This document shows positions 22,895 to 38,300 of a stretch of DNA of 64,000 bases, one piece after another. The notes beneath the pieces are model-generated. The model had not been told where the DNA came from. It ran no database searches and saw only the letters and a list, made by a program, of their open reading frames with translations. Location: positions 124,001 to 188,000 of the forward strand of contig CP084610.1 of NCBI GenBank assembly GCA_025917655.1, written 5' to 3'. The position numbers were made by a program, and so were the translations under genes. The DNA is from Chlorella sorokiniana (Eukaryota; Chlorophyta; Trebouxiophyceae; Chlorellales; Chlorellaceae). The first letter of the stretch is position 1. Every line of letters starts with the position of its first letter.

Positions 22895-25253
22895 TTGGGC
22901 GCCGGGGGCGTCTTAAAGAAGACAAAATTAGCGCGGCAGGCCGGGAGCAGTGGCAGCCCCAAGCGGCTGCTGCTCCAGACAGCTCCCCGCCGCTGTCGCT
23001 GCCGGCCCCCCAGCCCCACCCGCCGCGCCTTGCAGCCGCCTGCTCTGCCTCCATGGCAGCGCCTGCAGCGTGCGCTGTCCCCGGACCCTCTTGCGTACTT
23101 GAAGGCACTGGGCCCGCTGGCACCCACCGCCCGCCCCTCGAGCCTGCAGCCGCTGCAGCGGCGCGGCGGGCTGCATGCACCGTCGTCGCTCTGCCGCCCC
23201 CAGCTTGCTGCCTGCGGCACGCGCTTGCAAGGCCTGCCCACCGACCGCGCGGGTCAGCTGCTGCCTACGGATGCAGCGCAGTGCCTGTTGACCCTGGGAA
23301 CAGTCAAGCGGGTGCCCGGGGCGGGGCTGCCCCACCGCCAGCCATGCCGCCACGTGGCCCGAGCCTGCCTCTACGACGGCGCTCGCTTCCGCGGCAACGT
23401 GCAAGCCGTGGCGCCCAAGCACGTCAATGGCGGCAGGCACGGAGACACGTGGGCCTTCGGCGTCGAGCCGCTGCTGGTGCGATGCCCGCGGGAGCGGCTG
23501 GGCGGCATGCAGGTGGGGGAGGGGGTGGGGGCACGCAGGCGGGGAACAGCTGGCACAGCGCTGCTGCTGCCGCTGCACCGCCTGGATTTCTCCCGTTCCC
23601 AATGATGCAAACATGCCCCCCCCACACCCCCCCAGCTGCTCATTGAGCTGTGTGTTAGCCACGAGCTGACGCCCGAAGAGGCTGCGCGGCTGCCGATGCT
23701 CCCGGCCGCGGCGGCGGCAACTGTGGACGAGGTCTGTGTGGCCTGGGCCCTGCTGCCGCTCTCCACGCTCCCCAGCCTACAAAGCGCACGCAAGCTGCGG
23801 CTGCCGCTGCGTGGCGGCAGCCTCACGCGGCGGCTGACGCTGCAGCAGTGTGGGCAGGCGGGGGCTGCCACCGCTCTGCGGCCGGGGCCCCCAGCCACCA
23901 GAGGCCTGTGCAAACGGCTCCGGCAGCTGCAGCAGCTGCTTGGGGACGGCGTTGCCGGTCAAGCTGGCGCCCGTGCCGTCCGCCAATGCCGCCGCGCCGC
24001 TGCTGCCAGCGGCAGCGGTGGCCACCCAGCCGGTGGCCCAGGCGGCGGCGTTGTACCGCCAGCTGTTGGCTGAAGCAGTGGTCACTGCCCAGGTGTGTGT
24101 GTTTGGACGATCGTGCTTGGCGCCGCATCCATTAGGGGGCAGCCGCACATAACCAAAGCTGCCCACCAATCGCGCTAACACTGGAGAGCGCACTGGCCCC
24201 TGAATGGCTCTCCTCCTGTGCTGCGGCAGCTGCAGGGCACCGCCTCTCTGGCGCCGGCGACAGACCCCGCGCTGGCCGCGCTGCCCGCCATCCTGGACGA
24301 TGCTGACCTGGCGGCCGCTTTCTTCAGGTGCGCGCCTGAAAGTTTGTGTGTGTGTGTTTTGGGGGTCGGCGGTGGGGATAGGGGGCAGCTTCTTAACGTC
24401 ATTTGCTGGTTGCGGCAAGCAAGGGAGGTGTAAGCAAGCAGCAGGGAAGTGTGTATTGGAGCGCCGGGGTGGGGGAGATCTGGTTCCCCCTTGGGCATTT
24501 CCAGGGACAGCCCTCCTCCTCCACGGCTCATACCTCAGACTGAAGGCGGGTGGACAGGATCTCCGGCTGTTTTGCGGGACTGAATTGTACCGCTTGTCTG
24601 TCCTGCCTGTCTCCGAGGCGCAGGCTGTGGGGAGCAGCGGGCCGCCGCCGCCGCCGCCGCGCACCAGCTGCGCGCCAGCTTCCAGCTGTGCGCGGCCGCG
24701 GTGGGCGCGCGGCGCCCGCGCGGCAGCGGTGCCGCCATGTACCGCCGCCAACCACGCCGACCGCGGCAGGGAGCGACGGGCGGCGCTGGGCCGCTTCCTG
24801 GGGCAGCACCCAAGTGAGCTGACCTGGCGCTCCGTCACTGCTTGCTGCTGTGACAGCAACCAGAGGAATGGAATCCTTTGCCTTGCATTGGTCAGGCTGC
24901 TGCGGCGGAGGCTGCTGCTGCAGCGGCTGCTGGGCGGCAGCAAGCCGCTGGCCATGCCCCCGCTAACCCCCTTCCCACGCACTCGCACCTCGCCTCCTCC
25001 CCTCCCGCCAGGCGTTGCTCTGGGCGCTGAGGCCCACGCCTGGCTGCACCGCCCCTTTGAGGCAGCAGAGCTGTGCTGCGGGCGCTGCAGCAGCTGGGGC
25101 CGACGGTGTGACCGCTGACGGGGGCAGCAGCCGCTGGCGGTGGCGAAAGCAGCGCAGGCGGCTGCTAGGTGCTGAACTCCTGGCGGCGCCTGCAGCGAGA
25201 GGGAGATGATGCGCTTCTGACTGACCCATTTGCGAGCGACATGTTGTGCTGAT
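22895..25253 (+). CDS. Multi-exon protein of unknown function
   Basis: I do not recognise this gene. Exon 1 reads through about 23516 with ARACLYDGARFRGNVQAV, then DTWAFGVEPLLVRC and a GTG donor. The next exon begins near 23633 (LLIELCVSHELTPEEAARLP). Later coding blocks are at about 24010-24090 (QAAALYRQLLAEAVVTAQ), 24233-24327 (ALAALPAILDDADLAAAFFR) and 24620-24821 (ALGRFLGQHP). A final part at 25011-25253 gives AVLRALQQLGPTV and, in another frame, VLNSWRRLQREGDDALLTDP ending at a TGA. The YDGARFxGN pattern has a weak C2-like look, but I would not name a family. Several frame changes are needed, so exact limits are uncertain, and the start could lie downstream of 22895. Confidence 0.4.
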
Positions 25254-25365
25254 CAAGCTGCAACAAAAAAGAGATCGGTGTACATCCTGGTGGAAAGGAC
25301 CCGAGCGTGCAGCATGAAGGCGGGCATCAGCCTCCGCCTGCCCAGTCTGCCTTGGACTGCAGTGT

Positions 25366-26097
25366 GTGCGGTGCCCAAGGCTCCACACACAAAACTTTTG
25401 TGGCAGGGGAGCTGCGTCGGAGGCAGCCGGAGGGGCGGGCTCGCGAGCAGCCGGGGCGATGCTCCCAACATGGTGTGAGGGGCAGGTCAGCATCGCCCCA
25501 CGCAAGTGCAGCCGGGATGGCGTGGGCGCAGGCATCCGCCCCACGCCGCCGCCGAGCGTTGAGGAGGCATCGGCGGCGGCGTTGGCAGCTGACAGGGATT
25601 TGAAGGAGGAAAAGGCGTGCGTCGAGCGCCTGTTTAAGGTTGCGCATGCGGCAAAGGAGGCGGCCAAGTGTGTGCATGCGACGCACTGCCGGCTGCTGTG
25701 CTTGGTGGCGCAGATGGAGGCCGCCGCGCTGCAGGCGGAGGAGCGCCTCGACGCCGTGCGTGGGGCGCCACGCAGGCTCCAGGGTGCTGTGGGCAGGGCC
25801 CGCGAGCGGGCGGCGCTGCAAGACCGAGACGCTGCGCTGGCTGCGCTGCGGCAGGCGCAGGAAGAGCTGGACGCCGAGAAGCAGCGGCTTTGTGAGGCCC
25901 TGCACAAAGCTGACGAGGCAATGCGCCCCATCGACGAGGCGCGGCAGCGCTTGACTGCAGCCGGGGCATGCACTTCTGCCGCCGTGAACACCCTGCTCGT
26001 GGCGCAAGCGGCTCGGCAGGCAGCCCAGCAAGGGCGACCTCGTGCGGAGTCGCCAGCAGCAGACGAAGACCCCTCGGAAGCGGGCAGCGGCAGCTAA
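25366..26097 (+). CDS. Coiled-coil protein of unknown function
   Basis: An open frame of up to 243 codons ends in TAA at 26095-26097. The likely coding core starts around 25540 with VEEASAAALAADRDLKEEKA and runs as an almost continuous alpha-helical coiled coil (AALQAEERLDAVRGAPRRLQ; QEELDAEKQRLCEALHKADE). It ends in an acidic Ser/Glu tail (PAADEDPSEAGSGS). Later in-frame ATGs, such as 25459, are equally plausible starts. It begins just after the unrecognised gene and could be its distal part if a splice joins them. The coiled coil suggests a structural or scaffolding role, which is inference. Confidence 0.45.
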   Translation: MRCPRLHTQNFCGRGAASEAAGGAGSRAAGAMLPTWCEGQVSIAPRKCSRDGVGAGIRPTPPPSVEEASAAALAADRDLKEEKACVERLFKVAHAAKEAAKCVHATHCRLLCLVAQMEAAALQAEERLDAVRGAPRRLQGAVGRARERAALQDRDAALAALRQAQEELDAEKQRLCEALHKADEAMRPIDEARQRLTAAGACTSAAVNTLLVAQAARQAAQQGRPRAESPAADEDPSEAGSGS

Positions 26098-26706
26098 CTG
26101 CACTAACAGCAGGTGCATCCGCTGCTCAGCTGCCTGCTGGGGCTGCTTGCTGGGCGCACACGGGACGGCAGCGCCAGGCCTGACCATGCAGCTACCAGGC
26201 TTGTGCATGCAGCCAGTGGCTCATGCTGCATCGCTGCTCGCGCAACCTGCTGCACCGCCCCTCCAACCCTCCTCTGCAGGTGCCCAGCATGAGGGGAGCG
26301 CGCGACGCCGACCTTGCAGCAACGGGCGGCGGCCGCAGCCGGCGGTGCAAGAAACTCACCCCCTGCCTTAGGCTCAGCCCTGTGGGCAGCATGTGCGCCC
26401 GAGCGAAGCGAGAGGCTCCCTGGTGCCTCGCCTGCCAGGCCTCAGCACAACCACCACACTCGGCCCCGCTCCCAGTTGTGTTTCTAAAAGGTGGTTGTCA
26501 TTCTTGTGGTGTCAAACGGCAGGGTGCACAGATGGAGGAAGAGAGCCAATACGAAAGAGCACGCAGTGGGACAAAGACAGGGGTAGCAGCAAAAGAAAAC
26601 AGGGCGAGGGCAGGCGCGAGGCAGGCCAGCATAGCGCACGCGCGTCGCGTCGTCACGGCTGTCACCGCGCCGCCCTCGCCACGGGGTCCTGCCGCCACTG
26701 CAGCAA
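26098..26706. other. Convergent 3' region
   Basis: This lies between the stop of the coiled-coil gene and the stop of the helicase gene on the opposite strand. No coding sequence, RNA gene or clear polyadenylation signal is visible. Confidence 0.5.
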
Positions 26707-30935
<4,229 letters not shown>

Positions 30936-31400
30936 GGTTCTGCTGCTGTTGAGTGCTGCTCCCTGTTGTCGCGGGAACGGTGGAGCGGGGTCGACAAGTC
31001 AGACAGCGGTCAGGAGAAGCAGAAAGGACGAGCAAACTGGTGCAAACCAGGAAGGAAGCGCTGTTTGGCGGCCCTCTGGAAAGGGAGATCTTTCTTTCGA
31101 GGAAAATGCTCGCTAGAGAGTCTTTCCGCCTATTCTAGAGACCAATTACACATGTTGACTGACAATAGAGACGATTTGGTCAGCACACGTCCCCTCCGAC
31201 GCTCAAGTCAACGCCTTCAGTCGGAAGCGCTGTTTTGTGGTTTGGGGCCTCCACTGATGGCGTCAGTCCTCTATTCAGGGGATGCGGAAGGTCAGCAGCA
31301 ACCAGGACGCGGCCTGAGTGCCGTGTTCAACAGGTGCGCCTGACGGCGGCAGTGGCAGTGAAGTTCTCGTGCTTGCGGCACGTCGCTTGCCTGCCCTGAG
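30936..31400. other. Divergent promoter region between UAP56 and a coiled-coil gene
   Basis: This AT-richer spacer separates two divergent starts (30935 on - and about 31401 on +). It probably contains both promoters and the 5' UTR of the helicase. No RNA gene or repeat is seen. Confidence 0.5.
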
Positions 31401-32039
31401 ATGCGACCCTGTCCCGACGACAGGAGGAAGGACAAGTCCAGCAGTTTGCTGAGTGCTGAGCAGGCAGGCGACGCCCTGGATGCATTCAGTCTGGACTCGG
31501 GCTTGATAGCTGCTGAGCCGGCACAGCTGCAGCCCCCACCGTCGGCTGCTCCGTTAGCCAGAAGACTGTCAGCAGCAGCGCAGCAGCGCGGCACGCAGTC
31601 CCTGAGCGGGCTTCAGCCGCGGCAGCAGCGGCGGTCGAGGAGAATGCAGAGGAGCTGCGGCACCTGCGTGGCGAGTGCCGCCAGCAGGCACTGGACTTGC
31701 AGGCCTTGCGGCGACAGCTGGACGAAAGCACCAGCCAGCTGGAGACAGCACAAGCAGATGCACGCCACGCGCAAGCCGTTGAGCGACGGCTGCATGAAAC
31801 GCTCAACATGCAGCGGTTCAAGTACGAACTCCTCCTAGACCTGGTAAAGCAGGCCGCCCCCTTCAGGCCAGCGCAGAGGAGCCGCCGGGCGCACCTGCAC
31901 ATCGAGGAGGGCGGGTGGCTGGGACATTATCTTGTCGAACCATAAGTTCTCTTTCTCTGCCTTGCAGTGGTGCATGCGGGTGCTGGACAATGAGGAGCTC
32001 GGCCAGCAGGGCGGCGACGCGTCTGCTGGGCGCAGATGA
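31401..32039 (+). CDS. Small coiled-coil protein of unknown function
   Basis: ATG at 31401 opens MRPCPDDRRKDKSSSLLSAE and a low-complexity N-terminus. After about 31600 the protein-like frame shifts to VEENAEELRHLRGECRQQ and a heptad-rich coiled coil (LQALRRQLDESTSQLETAQA; RLHETLNMQRFKYELLLDL). A GTAAAG donor near 31840 and an acceptor at about 31966 join it to WCMRVLDNEELGQQ, ending at TGA 32037-32039. The frame change is either a short intron or a single-base error. I do not recognise the family. It sits head to head with the UAP56 gene. Confidence 0.5.
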
Positions 32040-32490
32040 GCAGCTGGCGCGGAGTGGCGACGCCCGCAGCGCCGCGCGTAAGGCGCTAGCCTGTAGCGAC
32101 CGTGTTGGGCACACTGGCGAGTGTTCTGCATGCAAGCCATGCTAGCAGTGGGGAGACATGCAGGTGGTGCCACAGGCGGTCCTTGCGCACCCGCTTGTGT
32201 CGTGCTCGTGATGGGGACCACACGGGCTCTAGTCCTCTGGCCTGGCAGAAATGCACACATATACTTCAATTCTGCATTTTTGTTGAGAATTGAATTGCCT
32301 TTCCTTTTTCAAAAAAGCCTCCTTGCCTCTGGTTGCGGCCGGGCAGTGACCGCCCCTGCCACGGTGGACGAGTGCATTCCAGGCAGACCGAAGGGCCTAC
32401 TGAAAGCTCTGATCCCGGTAGACTTTAGAATTATTCGGAAACTGTATCACCTTTAGCACGTTAGAGCTCTTAAGCTTTGGGGTTAGCGCG
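32040..32490. other. Intergenic spacer, partly AT-rich
   Basis: No coding signal. The 32240-32320 part is unusually AT-rich for this window, with T and A runs. The stretch probably holds the 3' UTR of the coiled-coil gene and the promoter of the p32 gene. Confidence 0.5.
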
Positions 32491-34981
32491 ATGGCCATGC
32501 GGCGAGCATCTTCCAGGCTTCTGTCTCGCCTGTCGGTGGCTGTTTCAGCGGCCGGGGTGGCTGGCCAGCAGGCCGAGATTGCCCTACTGCCCCGTCTGGC
32601 AGCGGCAGCAGCAGCAGCAGGGCGGCAGCACCCTTCTGCTGCCGTCTCCCTGCGCTCTTTCAGGAGTAGCGCTGCCGCTTACCAGTCGACATTGGTGGAA
32701 GCCCTGGGGTGCGTTCACCCTGCTGGGGGAAAGGGAGCTGCCGACAGCAGGTCGCCGCTGTCGCCGCCGCCACCCTCGCCCAGCTGCCCGAGCTTGTGAG
32801 CCTACCCTATGCGAGTTACATTTGCTCTTACTGCCTGCAGGGAGGAGCTGCATTACGAGAAGGAGCAGTACTCTCGCCCTGAGGTGAGCACACAGGCCTC
32901 TGTCTGCTGGTGCAGTGCCCGTTAGACATGCAACCTGACATCGCTGCTTGGGGCACGCTTGGGCGCCGTTTCGGCCCTTTTCTGCCCGTACACGTCCCTG
33001 TCTGTCTCTCAGCTGTTCCAGGCGCACAGCACGCGTGCCTGGTCGTGCATGTTGCATCCCTGGCGGGCATTCTCTCTCTTCGCTTCACCACTGCCCCCGA
33101 CCCGCCCCTTATGGCGCGCTGCCTGTTCCTTTGCAGGAGCTCGCCGGCGGCCCCCGCCGGCTTTGAGCTTGTGGAGGCCGAGGGCGACACGCTGCTGACG
33201 CTGACCAAGCAGCAGGGCGGGGAGGTGGTGCGGGTGGATGTGATGGTGAACGACCAGGTGGGTGGGGGCTTGGCTTGGTGTGGTGGTGGCGGTGATGGTG
33301 GTGTGGCAGAATGGGCAGCGGCAGCGAGTGACTGCATCCTTTGTGAGGAGGCCTCGATGCCCCTTGGGGTGCACGACAGGGCTGGGGGCGCTCGTCATGC
33401 CAATGGACGGCATTCTTCCATCAAGCACACGGCAACATTCACCAACCTCAAAACCCAACTCCCAAAGTGCATGCGCTCACACACCAGCCCACCCTTCCCC
33501 CGCGGTGTAGCCTGAGGAGGAGCTGGTGGAGGGGGAGGAGGGTGAGCTGGACGCCGACGTCGGCGCCTCCTTCACCGCAAGCGTGACCAAGGGCGACACC
33601 AGCCTCGTGTGAGCCCCGCTCCCTGCCGCATGCATGCGCTCGTGGGGCAGAGGGCACCTGCCCACGCCGCCTGGGTCGCAAACGGCAGCGCCAGCCTCGT
33701 GTGGGCCCTGGGTACATGGGCTCGGTGGCCACTCCGGCCCGCTTCGGAAACCATCATGGTCGCTGCATGGGGGTGTGTAGGGGGTCAGGCCGGGCCAGGC
33801 CGGGCCGGGCTGTGCCGGGTTGGGACCTGCCGCCTGGCTCACGCTGGGCCCGCTGGCTCGCTGCGGCATGAGCCGCCTCCCTTGCGCTTGCTGGATGCCT
33901 GCTGGGAGGCCCCGTCCCTGCCCCCCTCTCTGCTTCGCACCCTCCCTCACACACCTCATCCCGTCCCGTCCCCAGGTTTGAGTGCAAGAGCGACGGCGAG
34001 TACTTCACTGTACTGCACGCGTCCCTGGAGCCAGCCGACGGCGATGTGGAGGACTCTGCGTACACCGGCCCGGTGAGGCGGGTGGCTGGATGGAGGGCAT
34101 CAGCCGCCCGAGCGACAGCAGCTGCAGCTGGCAGGCTGCCGCTCGTGCGGTTGCTGCCGCTTCGGAAAGGCCGGGCGTGGCTGCCGCTGATGCCGCGCCG
34201 GGGCACGCCACAGCGTGCCGCCGCTGCGGTTGACCTGCGCGCCCGGTTTGTCGGGAGCGGTGTGGTGCCGCCTGCGAGCCGCTGCACCGGCAGGTTCCGC
34301 TGTTGTGCTGGGGCCGTGCTGCAGACATCCGCTCGCTCTGTGTTCCTGCAGGTGTATGAGGAGCTGGATGAGAAGCTGCAGGCCAGCTTCCAGCAGTACC
34401 TGGCCGAGGTGATCCGCGGCTCGTAACCCCCTGCCCTGCCTGCCGGCCGATGATGCCGCCCTTTGCCTCTGACCCCCAGTACCTCCCCACATGCTACACC
34501 ACCACCACAACACACGCGCAGCCGCACTCATCACCCCACCATTCCGACCACAGCCCCTTGGTTTTGGGTGCAGCGCGGCGTGGACGAAGCTCTGGGCGCC
34601 TACGTGCTGCCCCTCATCCACGACAAGGAGCAGCGGTGAGCGGCAGTGGTGGCGGCGTGTGGGGAGAGCGTATGTCTGTGTTTGCGGGACTGAGGTGGTG
34701 CGTTTGATTGTTTGTTTTTTTGTTCTTGTTTTTCTTTTTTGGGGGAAGATTATGGGGGCGGCACGTGGGGCAAGAAATTATGCAGCAGCGGCGAGAAGGC
34801 TTGAGTATCGGGCCATGCACGAGCTCATCAGGGCCGTGCTTCCGCGAGGTCGTCAAAACCGCATCAATGCCGGGTTGTTGAGCGCCGGGGCTGACCGCAG
34901 GCCGCGCTACACCCGCTGCACCCCCTCTGCAGGGAGTACGTGCGTTGGCTGGCCAACGTGCAGGCCTTTTTGAGGAAGTGA
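32491..34981 (+). CDS. MAM33: Mitochondrial p32/MAM33-like (C1QBP family) acidic matrix protein
   Basis: This family forms acidic trimeric rings in the mitochondrial matrix and supports mitochondrial ribosomes and respiration. Eight exons are visible: 32491-32708, 32841-32883, 33137-33257, 33511-33608, 33976-34072, 34352-34408, 34574-34635 and 34933-34981. Exon 1 encodes an Arg/Ser/Ala-rich presequence (MAMRRASSRLLSRLSVAVSA), a good mitochondrial targeting peptide. Family landmarks follow: EELHYEKEQYSRPE, FELVEAEGDTLLTLTK, VVRVDVMVNDQ, the acidic PEEELVEGEEGELDADVG, FECKSDGEYFTVLHASLEP, YEELDEKLQASFQQYLAERG and the closing REYVRWLANVQAFLRK. Exon 3 enters out of frame because of five C residues at 33151-33155. 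Four C would restore the expected EELAGGPAGFEL, so I treat this as a likely sequence error rather than a pseudogene. Confidence 0.92.
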
Positions 34982-35370
34982 GGCAGCGGGGCTGCTTGGG
35001 AGGATGCTGCACGGGGCCCCAGCTCGGCGACCAGCCACGTCGGCCGACCTTCACTTGCGCTGCTGCCCCGCAGCACTGCGTGCGGGTGGCGCGCTGTATG
35101 GCTGCTCGCCTGCATTTTGGAATCGCAGCCTCCCACCATATTTCTATGTCTTGACCGGTAATGCACCGGGCATCTGCTTCAGGCAGCAGCCGGCGGCCAA
35201 GCAGCTGCGGCCGCAGCAGGCCGCAGCAGGCCGCAGCACAAGGGTGCAAATGAGTAAGGTGCAGTCGCACACGGTGTTACAATATTATCATTTAAAAAGC
35301 TGGAGCAGCTCTATTTTGGAGCCAGGGGCAGGTTCTGCAGCCCTGCAACACTTCACCGAGGCGGTGGAGG
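34982..35370. other. Short intergenic spacer between the p32 and CDK genes
   Basis: This holds the 3' end of the p32 gene and the promoter and 5' UTR of the kinase gene, both on +. A direct GCCGCAGCAG-type repeat occurs at 35205-35235. No other feature is seen. Confidence 0.45.
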
Positions 35371-38300
35371 ATGCAGCGTCGCGACCGCTCCAGAGAGCGG
35401 GAACGAGATAGAAGAGACAGCAGAGACCGGTGCGGAGCGCTCGATTGACAAGTCCAGACCTGCTGCCTAAGTCGTTGCCGCCTGGGTCCCTCTAAAGCCG
35501 CCCCTGCGCTCTCATGCAGGCGAGACGACCGCGATCGATGTGATGACAGGGACAGGAGGGACGCCCGCGACCGGGAGCGCCGCGACGACCGCCGCGACAG
35601 CGGCGGCCCACGCAGGCCTTCTGGCAACCTGCCCCCCGCGCCCCCTCCAACCCCCTCATAGCTGAGGCCTTCCGGCTGGCGCGAGAGCGTGCCAAGGCGC
35701 AGGCAGCTGCGGGCAGCGACGGCGAGGAGGAGCCTGTGGAGCGGCCAGGTGGGTGCTGCTGCGTGCTGCCCGCCGCCCGCCTGGCTTCGACCCCATCCCC
35801 GTAGCATCCGCAGCCGCACGCTGAACTGCTGCATGCCCCCTCCCCCTGGGTGCAGCGTCTCGGGGCTGGCGGGCTGCCCTGGAGGACGATGGAGAGCTGC
35901 CGGAGGACGGAGAGCTCCCAGCGTCGCCCGCCCGCGGCGGCACTGACGTTGGCCGCAAGCGCAAGCACGCGCCCATCGTTTGGTCTACGCCTCCCAAGGC
36001 CGCCCCGGCGGGCCTGCCGCAGTCGGGATCCTCCAAGGGGCTGGAGGGGCTGAGCGCCGCCGACCGGGCGATGGAGGAGCTGCGAGCGTTCCAGGAGCAG
36101 CAGGCGGCGGCGGACAGCGGCGGCGAGAGCAGCGGAGGGGGCCGGTCATGAAGCCCTCGCGCCCTCTGTGAGCGGCGGCGAGGAGGAGGAGCAGCAGCTG
36201 GAGGGGCAGGGGGCCATGGAGGAGCAGCAAGGTGCGCAGGGAGGGGATTAGGGGGCCGTTGCCAGCGCCACGTGTGTTCTCGTCGCTTCGCCGCCCGATG
36301 CAGCTGCCGCGCCGGGCGCCCGGCGGGCTGCTTCGGCGGCCTGGCGGGCTGCCATGAAGCTGCGCTGTGGTGGATGCCAGGTTATATGTCTGTTGAGGTG
36401 CTGATTCGCCTCCCTCTGCAGCCGCGGGGCAGGGGGTCTGGCAGCCCTGCGGGGACCCTCATGATGAGGAGCTTGTCCGCCCCAAAAGCGCTTGAACCGG
36501 TGGACCACGGAGGATGTGGCGGCGGCGGAGGGGGCCCAGCAGCAGCCGCAGCAAGGCAGCAGCCCGGTCGGTGCAGCAGAGCCGGAGGCGGACGCCGAGG
36601 CGCAAGCAGCCAGCGGCGGCGGCAGCGGCGAGCCGTCGCCCGCGCGATCCGACCAACGCTCCCCCCCCGCTTTGTGTGAGCGCCCCGCTGCCTCGGCTGC
36701 TCCGCTGCTTGGGCTGCTTGACACATGGCCCCACCCGATGCCCTGCGCGGATGGACCACCCGCCGCCTCTGGGCCTTTCTGGCTGCTTTGTGTTGCTTGG
36801 TCCGCAACCCCCGTTCCCCTCCCTCGCTCAGCGCATCTTCCTTTGCACATCTTCCTTAGCTGTGGACGCCCTTCACACGCACTCCACCTCCATCCCTACT
36901 AGAACAAACCCTCCCCCACCTCCGCCCTGTGCAGCAAGCGCGCGGTAAGCATGCTGGAGGAGTGCCGCTCCGTGGAGTGCTATGAGAAGCTGAACCGCAT
37001 CTCTGAAGGGACCTATGGCGTGGTGTACAGGTGGGGGTTGGCACAGGCGGGCCTGCGCTGCGCAAGCCGTCCACGCTGCGCCCGCTCGCTGCAGCAGCAT
37101 GCTGAGCGCGCTGGGCACGCTTGGGCCCCGCAACGTGCGTCACCTGCTGGCCCCGGGCTGGGCTCGGTGCTGTGGACAAAACAACGCGGCGGGAGTTGCA
37201 GAGCCTGGGGCCTGCCGGTCCCTCTCCCGCACACCCAGCCGACGACACACCTCTGCTTTGCCGTTGCCGCTTGTTGCCGACCCTGCTAACCCTCCTGCCG
37301 CTGCTTGGTGTGCGCCGCTGCTGCCTCAGGGCGCGGGACCGTGAAACCGGCGAGATCTGTGCCCTGAAGAAGGTGAAGCTGGAGAAGGAGCGGGACGGCT
37401 TCCCGCTGACTTCCATCCGCGAGATCAACATCCTGCTCAGGTGGGGCCTGGCGGTACCGTTCGCATGTTGCTCTACTGCCATTGGGGCGCCAGCACGACG
37501 CTGCTGCTGCTCCGATTCTTGGCAGCATTTCAGGGCGGCAGTTAGCTTAGCGGAGGGATCTACGCATCGTCTCGCCGCCTGCACGCGCCGGCACCACTCT
37601 CTGGCTCGTCTGCGCATCCCCGCCTTTGTGCCCCTTAATTTGTGCTTGAACTGTGCGCCAACCAATCTCTCTCAGCCCCTCCCCCAAGCCTGTGGCTCAG
37701 CACCCTGTACCCCTCCTTCCATTGCGTGCACGTTTTGCCCCCCTGTCGCTGCGCCGCACCGCAGACTGCCCCTACACCCCCTCCCCTCCCCTCGCACCGC
37801 CCTGTCCTCCCACGCAACCTGGTACCCTGCATCACCCCCTGCCCCTTCTCCCCCATGCACCCTTTCTCGCACCACGGCCCGCCCCAGAATCCCTCCGCCT
37901 CCCCTCCTCCCGCTGCGCCCCCCTTCTTGCAGCCTGACCCACCTTCCAACCCATCTCCCTCCCCTCCTCCCGGTTGCGCCCCCTTCTTGCAGCCTGGACC
38001 ACCCCCACATCGTGAATGTGAGCGAGGTGGTGGTGGGGCCCTCCCTGGACGCGGTGTTCATGGTGATGGAGTACGCAGACCACGACCTGAAAGCGGGTGC
38101 GCCTGCTGGGGGCGGGGAGTGGAAGAAAGGGGTGTGGGTGTGTGTGTGTGGGGGGGGGGGGGGGATTCGAAGAAATTTGAAGCAATTCTTCTGAAGGGGG
38201 GGGGTGCGATTGTGCCTCTGTTCTTTCCGTCGGCCTGTCTCTCTGTCAGTCGATGTCACTGCATCGTTGCTGCTTGAATTTTACGTGTGATCGGTTTTTG

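Noticed and set aside
35371-36940. Separate SR-type splicing-factor gene upstream of the kinase
   Set aside because: The Arg/Asp-rich exons are the usual N-terminus of CDK11/CDKG kinases, lie on the same strand and show no intervening promoter-like gap or clear stop with a polyadenylation signal.
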